Part shown: piece after piece, positions 16,767 to 22,855 of the stretch
Layout: every line of letters begins with the position of its first letter
Position numbering within the stretch: position 1 is the stretch's first letter
Assembly (NCBI GenBank): GCA_002494215.1
Contig: DLBF01000106.1
Coordinates: 1-22,856 of the forward strand
DNA: 22,856 bases
From: Prevotellaceae bacterium UBA7028
GTDB taxonomy: Bacteria > Bacteroidota > Bacteroidia > Bacteroidales > Bacteroidaceae
Direction of reading: 5' to 3'
Notes under the pieces: generated by a model
The model's input: only the letters and a program-made list of their open reading frames with translations
Database searches by the model: none
What the model was told of the DNA's origin: nothing
Position numbers and translations under genes: made by a program

Positions 16767-18572
16767 CTACTTCCCCTTTTGCCAGGTATCTTTCAGTCCT
16801 ACAGTCTTGTTGAAAATCAGGTGGTCTGCTGTGCTGTCCGTATCAACGTTATAATAGCCGATGCGCTGGAACTGCAGGTAGCTCAGAGCGGGCAGTGTCT
16901 TGGCGAACTCCTCAATAAGAGCGTTCTTGTTGATGGTCAGTGACTCAGGGTTCAGGAAGGGACGCATGGCATCTATACCTCTTACGCCATTCTCCTTCTC
17001 GTATTGCTTAATGGCATCACGAGGATTCTCGCAGGTCCACAGGCATTCATAGTTTCTGACTTCGCAGGGGATGCAGTGCTGACTGCTAACCCAATGCAGC
17101 GTCTTACCCTTAATCTTTCGGTCGGCACCAGGCATGCCACTCTTGCTTTCCGGGTCGTATGTGGCGTGTACGCAGGTGATGTTGCCCTGCTCGTCCTTCT
17201 CGATGCACTTATAGTTGCCCTGCTCGTCCTTCTCGTCGCTGCAGGCAATGATGTATCCGTTTTTCAGGCGCACCTCTTTGCCGGGGCCCAGACGCATGAA
17301 TTTCTTCCCGCCGTCTTCCATGAAGTCGTCGCGTTCTATGAACAGCTCCTTGCTGAAGTGTACTGTATGTGTATTGCCTTCGGTTATGGTGTTACCCTCA
17401 GCATCGCGTATCTCAGGGTTGTTGATGGCCGTCATCTCCTCCACCAAGCCCTCAGGGTAGTTGTCTATAACCAGCTTCAGCGGGTCCACCACAGCGCTTA
17501 CGCGTATGGCGCGGGTGTTCAGGTCCTCGCGGCAGGCAGCCTCCATCAGCTTGATGTCGTTCAGCGCATCAAAGGTGGTATAGCCGATTTTGTCTATGAA
17601 GTTCAGTATAGCCTCAGGGCTGTATCCTCTTCTGCGGATACCGCAGATGGTAGGCATACGGGGGTCATCCCATCCGTTCACCACACCCTCCTTGGTAAGG
17701 ATGAGCAGGTTGCGCTTAGACATCAGCGTATAGTTCAGGTTCAGCTTGTTGAACTCAAACTGACGTGGGCGGTTGTCTTCTATATCACCCTCGTCGCCTC
17801 TCCATTCCTTAATCCAGGTAACGAACAGGTCGTACAGTTCGTGGTGGGGAACAAACTCCAGCGTGCAGATACTGTGTGTCACACCTTCCAGATAGTCGCT
17901 CTGTCCGTGTGTGAAGTCATACATGGGATAGGCGTTCCACTTGTTGCCTGTACGCCAGTGCTCCATGTTCAGCACGCGATACATAATGGGGTCGCGGAAG
18001 TGCATATTGGGGCTCGCCATGTCTATCTTGGCACGCAGAATCATCTTGCCCGGCTCCACATTGCCCGAGTTCATCTCGCGGAACAGCTTCAGGCTCTCTT
18101 CGGCAGGGCGGTCGCGATAGGGCGAGTTCGTTCCAGGCTCTGTAGGTGTGCCTTTCTGGGCAGCAATCTCTTCGCTGGTCTGCTCGTCAACGTAGGCACG
18201 TCCTTGTAGGATGCACCATTCAGCAAAGTCCCACAAGTCCTGGAAATAATCGCTGGCGTAGCACACCTTTCCCCATTGGAATCCCAGCCATTTAATATCA
18301 CGTTCGATAGCCTCAACGTATTCCGTATCCTCCTTCTGAGGGTTTGTGTCATCCATACGCAGGTTGCAAACGCCGCCAAACTTCTTGGCGATGCCGAAGT
18401 CCATGGCAATAGCCTTGGCGTGTCCTATATGCAGGTAGCCGTTGGGCTCGGGAGGAAAACGGGTCTGCAGCCTTCCTCCGTTTTTACCTTCAGCCAAATC
18501 GCTTTTCACCTTCTGCTCAATAAAGTTCAGGTTTTTTTTCTCGTCCTGTTCGTTTATGCTGATGTCTGTCAT
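16767..18572 (-). CDS. glnS: Glutaminyl-tRNA synthetase
   Basis: Charges tRNA(Gln) with glutamine. The class I signature appears as PPEPNGYLHIGHAKA (HIGH at 48-51) and the KMSKS-type loop as LMSKRNLL (283-290). The catalytic domain is followed by the two beta-barrel anticodon-binding domains. The protein is 601 residues against about 554 in E. coli. Part of the excess is a loop in the C-terminal half where an 11-residue unit occurs twice (EKDEQGNYKCI, then EKDEQGNITCV), matching a 33-nt direct duplication in the DNA. A TACCTTTG box lies 25 nt before the start codon. Confidence 0.96.
   Translation of the reverse strand: MTDISINEQDEKKNLNFIEQKVKSDLAEGKNGGRLQTRFPPEPNGYLHIGHAKAIAMDFGIAKKFGGVCNLRMDDTNPQKEDTEYVEAIERDIKWLGFQWGKVCYASDYFQDLWDFAEWCILQGRAYVDEQTSEEIAAQKGTPTEPGTNSPYRDRPAEESLKLFREMNSGNVEPGKMILRAKIDMASPNMHFRDPIMYRVLNMEHWRTGNKWNAYPMYDFTHGQSDYLEGVTHSICTLEFVPHHELYDLFVTWIKEWRGDEGDIEDNRPRQFEFNKLNLNYTLMSKRNLLILTKEGVVNGWDDPRMPTICGIRRRGYSPEAILNFIDKIGYTTFDALNDIKLMEAACREDLNTRAIRVSAVVDPLKLVIDNYPEGLVEEMTAINNPEIRDAEGNTITEGNTHTVHFSKELFIERDDFMEDGGKKFMRLGPGKEVRLKNGYIIACSDEKDEQGNYKCIEKDEQGNITCVHATYDPESKSGMPGADRKIKGKTLHWVSSQHCIPCEVRNYECLWTCENPRDAIKQYEKENGVRGIDAMRPFLNPESLTINKNALIEEFAKTLPALSYLQFQRIGYYNVDTDSTADHLIFNKTVGLKDTWQKGK
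17181..17235 (-). repeat. 33-nt in-frame tandem duplication inside glnS
   Basis: A 22-nt segment beginning GTTGCCCTGCTCG on the + strand is identical at 17181-17202 and 17214-17235, a period of 33 nt (11 codons). The encoded unit contains EKDEQGN. It sits in a surface loop of the anticodon-binding half. Confidence 0.85.
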
Positions 18573-18596
18573 AAAATATCTTTTTTAATTTAAAGA

Positions 18597-18604
18597 CAAA
18601 GGTA
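18597..18604 (-). promoter_or_regulatory. -7 box of the glnS promoter
   Basis: CAAAGGTA on the + strand reads TACCTTTG on the coding strand, matching TAnnTTTG, 25 nt before the glnS ATG. No TTTG box is seen at the expected spacing. Confidence 0.5.
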
Positions 18605-18688
18605 ATACTTTTGCTTTAAATATATAATGTATAGGAGCAAAAAAAAGTGGTTATTGTCTGTAATGTGTTATTAAACATATATTAAGTG

Positions 18689-18720
18689 TTTGCACGTTAC
18701 ATTCAAATGTTTTAACTTTG
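18689..18720 (+). promoter_or_regulatory. Orphan promoter pointing away from glnS
   Basis: TTTG (18689-18692), a 20-nt spacer and TAACTTTG (18713-18720) are a full match to the Bacteroidetes promoter consensus. No normal gene lies downstream on this strand before a terminator at 18791-18828. Confidence 0.65.
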
Positions 18721-18725
18721 CGATA

Positions 18726-18828
18726 ACAAAACAAATGAAAATGAGTTATTCTGACAAATAATCTTTTTACCTTAAAAGGCTAATATCAAAATTGGAGGTC
18801 CGTCGCGAGACGAACCTCCAATATTTTT
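18726..18828 (+). ncRNA. Candidate small RNA between promoter and terminator
   Basis: A transcript started by the promoter at 18689-18720 and stopped at the hairpin and T-run ending near 18828 would be about 100 nt. It contains only a 9-codon frame (ATG 18735, stop TAA 18759-18761) encoding MKMSYSDK, with no hydrophobic or other signature. It may be a regulatory RNA, a tiny peptide gene or the remnant of a lost gene. I recognise no known RNA family. Evidence is positional only. Confidence 0.45.
18791..18828. terminator. Bidirectional terminator between prs and the candidate sRNA
   Basis: ATTGGAGGT (18791-18799) pairs with ACCTCCAAT (18814-18822), with CGTC/GACG inside. On the + strand it is followed by ATTTTTAT. 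On the - strand all 14 positions pair (one G-U) and AATTTTGAT follows, so it would also stop prs transcripts. Confidence 0.8.
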
Positions 18829-18834
18829 ATGATA

Positions 18835-18899
18835 GTTGAAGGTTTGGTTAACCCTTCAACTTTTTAACCTTTTAACTTTTCAACTTTTTAACCTTTTAA
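18835..18899 (-). repeat. Short-unit repeat block downstream of prs
   Basis: Units of the type TTTTAACC/TTTTCAAC repeat here; on the - strand a 24-nt unit starting TTAAAAGGTTAAAAAG occurs almost twice. The block includes the prs stop codon at 18896-18898 and ends in a small hairpin, GTTGAAGG (18835-18842) with CCTTCAAC (18853-18860). Confidence 0.8.
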
Positions 18900-19834
18900 G
18901 TCAAGTACTGCTTACTGATGCTCTCGTTGTCCTCTACGCAGCGGATGGTGGTAGCCAGCAGTTCAGCGATAGAGAGTTGCTTAACCTTGCTGCAGTTGCC
19001 AGAGTAGGGGATACTGTCGGTAAATACCATCTCCTCGATAGATGAAGCCTCCAGACGCTCGCTGGCAGGGCCGCTCATAACGCAGTGGCTGGCAATGGCG
19101 CGAACGCTGCGGGCACCATTCTGCTTCATCAGGTCGGCAGCCTTAGTGATCGTGCCGGCTGTATCTACCATGTCGTCAACCAAGATGACATCGGCACCTT
19201 CCACGTCACCGATAATCTCCATATGAGCAACCTCGTTAGCCTTCTTACGTGTCTTGTTACAGAGCACCATGGGGCAGTTCAGGTATTTGCTATAAGTGCT
19301 GGCTCGCTTGGTACCGCCAACATCGGGAGTAGCTATAATCAGGTTTTCAAGGTTCAGGCTCTGGATGTAGGGAAGCAGAACGCTGCTGCCATACAGGTGG
19401 TCAACGGGAACGTTGAAGAATCCCTGCTCTTGATCTGCGTGCAAGTCCATTGTAATCAGTCGGTTAATACCTGCAACAGAAAGCATGTCTGCAACCAGTT
19501 TGGCAGCAATGCTTACACGTGGCTTGCTCTTACGGTCCTGACGTGCCCAGCCAAAGTAGGGTACAACAGCGTTGATGGTACGTGCCGATGCACGCTTGGC
19601 TGCATCTATCATCAGCAGCAGCTCCATCAGATTGTCAGCATTGGGGAATGTGCTCTGTACCAGGAACACATCAAGCCCACGGATACTTTCCTCGAAGCAT
19701 ACCTCGAACTCGCCGTCCGAGAACTTGGTTATGGACAGGTTGCCCAGTTCGCAACCCAGGTTGGCACAGATTTTTTCTGCCAGATAACGGCTCTTAGTGC
19801 CTGAGAATACCTTGAAATCTTTCTTCTCTTCCAT
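18896..19834 (-). CDS. prs: Ribose-phosphate pyrophosphokinase (PRPP synthetase)
   Basis: Transfers pyrophosphate from ATP to ribose 5-phosphate, giving PRPP for nucleotide, histidine and tryptophan synthesis. The 312 residues match class I enzymes. Visible motifs: KFSDGEFEV (37-45), the flexible loop PYFGWARQDRK (92-102), DLHADQEQGFF (130-140) and the PRPP loop VDDMVDTAGT (219-228). It has a good upstream promoter. Its stop codon lies within a short-unit repeat block, followed 74 nt later by a strong terminator. The last residue or two may derive from the repeat. Confidence 0.97.
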   Translation of the reverse strand: MEEKKDFKVFSGTKSRYLAEKICANLGCELGNLSITKFSDGEFEVCFEESIRGLDVFLVQSTFPNADNLMELLLMIDAAKRASARTINAVVPYFGWARQDRKSKPRVSIAAKLVADMLSVAGINRLITMDLHADQEQGFFNVPVDHLYGSSVLLPYIQSLNLENLIIATPDVGGTKRASTYSKYLNCPMVLCNKTRKKANEVAHMEIIGDVEGADVILVDDMVDTAGTITKAADLMKQNGARSVRAIASHCVMSGPASERLEASSIEEMVFTDSIPYSGNCSKVKQLSIAELLATTIRCVEDNESISKQYLT

Positions 19835-19875
19835 TGTTTTTTATAGGGTTTTCCTTGTTGTTTTCTTTCGGGGTG

Positions 19876-19907
19876 CAAAGGTATACATTTTCTTTGTTAT
19901 GTGCAAT
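19876..19907 (-). promoter_or_regulatory. Promoter of prs
   Basis: On the - strand TACCTTTG (19883-19876) follows ATTG (19907-19904) after 20 nt, a close match to the consensus. The prs start codon is 41 nt downstream. Confidence 0.6.
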
Positions 19908-19941
19908 CCTTTGTGTGGAGAAAAATTTGAAATACACAAAG

Positions 19942-19976
19942 AAAAAGCCGACAGGAGAAATTTCCCGTCAGCTTTC
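19942..19976 (-). terminator. Terminator of the smalltalk/HU transcript
   Basis: AAAGCCGACAGG (19944-19955) and CCCGTCAGCTTT (19964-19975) pair at all 12 positions only in the - strand RNA, where the two mismatches become G-U wobbles. TTTTTC follows on that strand. This orientation fits transcripts coming from 20051-20788. Confidence 0.75.
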
Positions 19977-19998
19977 ATTCCAACCTCGGCCTCACGCC

Positions 19999-20050
19999 TG
20001 CCCCAGTCGCCCGTGGGCGAAGGGGGCTGCTTTTAGCAGAGAGGGAGGTG
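19999..20050. repeat. GC-rich double-hairpin element
   Basis: Two adjacent hairpins: TCGCCC/GGGCGA (20007-20020) and CTGC/GCAG around TTTTA (20027-20039), embedded in C-rich then G-rich DNA, between the smalltalk stop codon and its terminator. It resembles the cysN repeat in composition but not in sequence, so it may be a second repeat family. Confidence 0.5.
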
Positions 20051-20146
20051 TCATCTCACGCACGATGCGGTGCTCAGTGCGGTGATAGCAGCTGTGATGA
20101 TGCTTGCAATCAGCTGCAGAATAGTTTTCCAATTTTCCTTTTTCAT
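20051..20146 (-). CDS. Smalltalk-type micropeptide, 31 aa
   Basis: The peptide starts MKKENWKTILQ, continues as one hydrophobic Ile/Ala/Thr-rich helix and ends SCVR. This matches my memory of the Bacteroidetes 'smalltalk' family (about 30 residues, MKKxxWKTILQ start, Ser-Cys near the end), which is often found beside HU-like genes and amidases. Here it follows an HU-like gene on the same strand by 78 nt, but the amidase sometimes seen with the pair is absent. AAAGAAG lies just upstream of the ATG. The segment LSTASC resembles a lipobox, so the peptide could be a lipoprotein signal that ends two residues after its cysteine. Function is unknown. Confidence 0.8.
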   Translation of the reverse strand: MKKENWKTILQLIASIITAAITALSTASCVR

Positions 20147-20155
20147 CTTCTTTAA

Positions 20156-20195
20156 TTTTAACCTTTAACCTTTTAACCTTTTAACCTTTTAACTT
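20156..20195 (-). repeat. TTTTAACC repeat between HU-like and smalltalk genes
   Basis: Units TTTTAACC, TTTAACC, TTTTAACC, TTTTAACC and TTTTAACTT run end to end on the + strand. The same unit occurs downstream of prs. The block lies just after the HU-like terminator and 9 nt upstream of the smalltalk start codon. Confidence 0.85.
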
Positions 20196-20223
20196 AAAGA
20201 GGGGGCCCGAAGGCCCGCTCTTT
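20196..20223 (-). terminator. Hairpin directly after the HU-like stop codon
   Basis: AAAGAGGGGGCC (20196-20207) pairs with GGCCCGCTCTTT (20212-20223) with one mismatch. On the - strand the loop is UUCG closed by C-G, a stable tetraloop, and TTTAAG follows. It starts 1 nt after the HU-like stop codon and may end or attenuate transcription before the smalltalk gene. Confidence 0.7.
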
Positions 20224-20224
20224 A

Positions 20225-20788
20225 TCAGTTTTGTCCGCCACCGCCTCCGGTGTTGCCACCAGTGCTACCACCAGTGTTGGAACCCTCCCCCTCGGGGGAG
20301 TTAGGAGAGGGGTTGTCGGGGTTATCGGGGTTGGTGGTTTCTGGGTCCTCCACCACACCGTCGTCGGTGCTGGTAACACGCTTCACCTCGTTGCCGTTGC
20401 GGTCGTAGCAGGTAATCTGCACCGTAGTGTCGGCCAGCTCGTCCTTCAACTCCGTGTTGGGCGTGAAGATAATACGGCGGCTGGTAATGAGGCCTGCCTT
20501 AACCTCGTTCACGGTGGCAACACTCTTGGCGCGCAGGCCGAAGCGCATGGTTCCCAATCCTGGCAGTGCCACGCTGTGGCCTTCTGTTGCCCATGCCTTG
20601 ATTACCTCGCCGGCTGCGTCCCAGCATGCCTGCATGATGCCTCGGCTCACGCCACTGCGCAGCGCAGCCTCCTTAATCACCTTGTCCTGTGCCAACTGGG
20701 CATACATCTCGGGCTGCATCACATAGCGGTGAGTGCCTTCGTACTTGCCAATCTTCTGTAGTTTCTCAATTGCTTTTACTTTCAACAT
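20225..20788 (-). CDS. HU-like DNA-binding protein with low-complexity tail
   Basis: A 187-residue Bacteroidetes HU-type protein (HU-HIG-like). The HU fold covers about residues 1-125: an extra N-terminal strand region, the helical AALRSGVSRGIMQACWDAAG segment (41-60), VALPGLGTMRFGLRAKS (73-89) and an arm ending SRRIIFTPN (103-111). After a short beta extension (about 122-140) comes a tail of about 45 residues rich in Asp, Pro, Asn and Gly, with NPDNPDNP and GGSTGGNTGGGGG. The peptide SPNSPEGEG in the tail is encoded by a GC-rich repeat also found in cysN. Such proteins probably bind DNA; the role of the tail is unknown. It has a strong promoter, a leader of about 175 nt and a smalltalk gene behind it. 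Confidence 0.85.
   Translation of the reverse strand: MLKVKAIEKLQKIGKYEGTHRYVMQPEMYAQLAQDKVIKEAALRSGVSRGIMQACWDAAGEVIKAWATEGHSVALPGLGTMRFGLRAKSVATVNEVKAGLITSRRIIFTPNTELKDELADTTVQITCYDRNGNEVKRVTSTDDGVVEDPETTNPDNPDNPSPNSPEGEGSNTGGSTGGNTGGGGGQN
20285..20313 (-). repeat. Second copy of the cysN palindromic repeat, in the HU-like tail
   Basis: On the - strand this segment matches the left 28 nt of the cysN element with one extra base, including the CTCCCCC/GGGGGAG hairpin. It is read in the same orientation and frame as in cysN and gives NSPEGE in both proteins. Confidence 0.85.
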
Positions 20789-20964
20789 AATCGTTCAGTT
20801 TTAAAGTTAGTTAGTTTGTAAGTTTTTGAATTTGTAGGTTTTGTAATAAATTTTCACTATGCCAATTAAGGGTGGTTGTTTGCGCTCACGTGAGGCGGAA
20901 CTTTCTTGCGCGCGTGGGAAATTTTGCGGCCTCGTATGGGAGTTATTATGTCCCTTATTTTTGA
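20789..20964 (-). promoter_or_regulatory. Long 5' leader of the HU-like gene with GC-rich core
   Basis: The promoter at 20970-21000 implies a leader of about 175 nt. Its middle (about 20880-20940) is strikingly GC-rich in an AT-rich region, with the 10-nt palindrome CTCACGTGAG (20885-20894) and the alternating run TTGCGCGCG (20926-20934). The 3' part (about 20800-20850) is T-rich with vague 7-nt periodicity. No riboswitch class is recognised. Confidence 0.4.
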
Positions 20965-20969
20965 CACTG

Positions 20970-21000
20970 CAAAGGTATTGCAATTTTTTAGATTATCAAA
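20970..21000 (-). promoter_or_regulatory. Promoter of the HU-like/smalltalk unit
   Basis: On the - strand TTTG (21000-20997), a 19-nt spacer and TACCTTTG (20977-20970) match the consensus exactly. Confidence 0.7.
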
Positions 21001-21044
21001 GTGTTTTGTAATTTATTTTTTTTATTTTTTTTGATGCTTTTTGG

Positions 21045-21203
21045 AAACTCAGATATCAGTTATATCAGATATCAGTTTCCCAAAAAGCAAGCAAAAAAGC
21101 CTTACTACTATATATTATTATATATATAATAATATATAGTAGTAAGAACCAAACCAGACCCTCAAAACAAAACTGATATCTGATATCTGATATTTCTGAG
21201 TTT
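21045..21203. repeat. Concentric inverted repeat around a perfect palindrome
   Basis: Outer arms of 34 nt (21045-21078 and 21170-21203) are imperfect inverted copies built from TGATATC units and ending in AAACTC/GAGTTT. They are centred on 21124, the same centre as the perfect 46-nt palindrome at 21101-21146. The spacers between arms and palindrome (21079-21100, 21147-21169) are not complementary. The right arm overlaps the Stealth stop codon. A further inverted pair, GCTTTTTGGAAACT (from 21037) and AGTTTCCCAAAAAGC (to 21088), flanks the left arm. Confidence 0.85.
21091..21146 (-). terminator. Probable terminator of the Stealth gene
   Basis: The 46-nt palindrome (21101-21146) starts with CTTACTACTATATATT and is followed on the - strand by GCTTTTTTGC. 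It can fold into a 20-bp or longer stem. On the + strand no T-run follows, so it suits - strand termination. Confidence 0.6.
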
Positions 21204-22098
21204 ACTTCTCGAACGTTGATTTACCCGGTAAGACTTCTTCCAGCCGTTTCAGCAGCAGCGTCTTGCCATAATAGTAATTTCCGTGGTACTCGTCATTGAG
21301 AACTATCACGTCACAATCCGTAAAGTCCAGATTGTTAATGCTGTTCTCGTCCCGAAGGGCTGTGTAGTGCGTTTTAACAGTTCCATTTTGTAACTGTCCA
21401 TTCATCATTAAGTTTAGCGGATAAATGAGCCATGTCAGGTTCTTGCTCTCGCGAAAACGGGAAAGTGACTCCTCTATTTCTGTCTGATACTTCTCCAGGA
21501 CTTTCAGATTCTCTGCCCGCAGGTGCGGCACTATGGCGTGGTCGCAATAAGGCAACAGGTAATATTCATCTTCCTTTCTGATGTACTGAGGACATATCAG
21601 CTGGTCAGAGTTATAGATGGTCTGAGTGTAAGTCCAATTGCAGAACTTATACCGTCCAATATTTAGCCTTATGCCGTTTTCAAAGAAGAAATTCTCAGGC
21701 TTCAGCTCCCTCATAACAATGTAATCATCACAGGCATAGAGGTAATGTTCGCTCAGCCCTTCTATGCGTGGGATGTACAGGTCTATGACATTGGAGTTAA
21801 AGACAGGCAGATATTCACGCGGCACAATTTCCCAATCCCATACGATGTGTACACGCTCATTCTCAGTGTCTAGCCATTTGGGAATCTGTGTCTCAGAGAT
21901 GGACATTACGATGTATATGTTCCGTATCCAAGGCATGTATCTTTCTATGCTGCGCAGTTGATAGCGCAACGTCTCCCAATCACGGAAACGGGTAGCGTTA
22001 TTACTCCAGTCACTTACGCCAGAAACATACTTTTTGTACTCCAAGAGCCAGTTCCTGTCGCTACAATCAACAAATGGTATTACGTAGTCTATTGACAT
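21202..22098 (-). CDS. Stealth-family sugar-phosphate transferase
   Basis: Stealth proteins transfer a hexose 1-phosphate from a nucleotide sugar to a growing surface polysaccharide. The 298-residue protein has conserved region 1 at the N terminus (IDYVIPFVDCSD, 3-14), region 2 over about 39-138 (RDWETLRYQLRS, 39-50; QIPKWL, 71-76; YLPVFNS, 96-102; GLSEHYLYACDD, 114-125) and a region 3-like histidine (YCDHAIVPHL, 184-193, His187). The usual VDGSD is VDCSD and NDD is CDD here. No signal peptide is seen, so it would act in the cytosol or at the inner membrane face. No other capsule genes are visible. The gene is more AT-rich than those to its left, which suggests acquisition by transfer. Confidence 0.85.
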   Translation of the reverse strand: MSIDYVIPFVDCSDRNWLLEYKKYVSGVSDWSNNATRFRDWETLRYQLRSIERYMPWIRNIYIVMSISETQIPKWLDTENERVHIVWDWEIVPREYLPVFNSNVIDLYIPRIEGLSEHYLYACDDYIVMRELKPENFFFENGIRLNIGRYKFCNWTYTQTIYNSDQLICPQYIRKEDEYYLLPYCDHAIVPHLRAENLKVLEKYQTEIEESLSRFRESKNLTWLIYPLNLMMNGQLQNGTVKTHYTALRDENSINNLDFTDCDVIVLNDEYHGNYYYGKTLLLKRLEEVLPGKSTFEK

Positions 22099-22267
22099 AA
22101 CACATCCATATTTCTATAAATATCCCTATTCATGTAATTTACCAATACCTAACAGTATTAATCCCCATACTTTAGTCGTGCGTGAAACGAATGTACCCGT
22201 CTTTCCCAATTGCCAATAAATAATTGCGTGATCATTTGTAGTACCTATAACTATACCGTTTTACCAA
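22099..22267. other. AT-rich intergenic stretch with short direct repeats
   Basis: No coding frame or consensus promoter is seen. CAATACCTAACAGTAT (22143-22158) and CAATACCTAACTGTAT (22275-22290, inside the next gene's 3' end) differ at one base, and GTACCTATAACTATAC (22241-22256) is a weaker third copy. ATTTACCAAT and TTTTACCAAT precede the first two copies. Confidence 0.5.
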
Positions 22268-22855
22268 TTAATAACAATACCTAACTGTATAATGCTTTGG
22301 TGTATTATTAACAGTTTTCTCAATCACCCTGTCAGGGAAAACAAATCGAATCTTATGAGGGACAGAGTCTGTTTCATTAAGGGAGAATAGACAATAATTT
22401 ACGAGAGGTCTTAAAAACTCCTTTCCTTCACCTCGCAAGAATTCCTCCTGTGTTTTCATGTCATATCTCCAAAACACATCTATAGTATCTTGCCCATAAA
22501 GAAAAATGGGATAGGTTCCTTCTTCAGACTCATACGGAACAATCGAAAAGAAACTATTGTTCAAACATACTCCATATTCGGTTTCGACAAATATATTCAT
22601 CAGAGAGTCCTCTGAGCCATCAGGGAATGGAGGTAAGCCATCATAATAGATCCCCGGATGAATTTCCGTCCTCTTCCCCCATTTCATGCTAGTTTTCATA
22701 AGATATAGTTTCTTGTCAGAAAACAAGCTATCCCCATCTATGATTACTCTTTGTAAGGTTACATCTGATATAACATACGTTTGTGGATACCTCTTTAGTG
22801 AGGTTACATAGATAAGACCATAGGCTATTATGCAGAATAAAAGAGTGAACAATGA
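22268..22855 (-). CDS. Unidentified protein with N-terminal membrane segment, 5' end possibly cut
   Basis: About 194 residues are visible. The frame remains open to the window edge. The first start codon inside the window is a TTG at 22852, so the true start may lie beyond it. The N-terminal FTLLFCIIAYGLIYVTS is a probable membrane anchor or signal segment, followed by a polar domain rich in aromatic and acidic residues (for example PPFPDGSEDSLMN and GQDTIDVFWRYD). I do not recognise the family. The composition is AT-rich like the Stealth gene, so both may belong to one acquired block. Its last residues (TVRYC) are encoded by a copy of the short direct repeat. Confidence 0.6.
   Translation of the reverse strand, partial: SLFTLLFCIIAYGLIYVTSLKRYPQTYVISDVTLQRVIIDGDSLFSDKKLYLMKTSMKWGKRTEIHPGIYYDGLPPFPDGSEDSLMNIFVETEYGVCLNNSFFSIVPYESEEGTYPIFLYGQDTIDVFWRYDMKTQEEFLRGEGKEFLRPLVNYCLFSLNETDSVPHKIRFVFPDRVIEKTVNNTPKHYTVRYCY

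Noticed and set aside
17004..18209. Long open frame of about 400 codons on the + strand opposite glnS
   Set aside because: It lies entirely antisense to a clear glutaminyl-tRNA synthetase and has no family motif; it is a by-product of glnS codon bias.
18836..19045. A 69-codon frame beginning in the repeat block after prs
   Set aside because: Its N terminus is translated TTTTAACC-type repeat and the rest is antisense to prs.
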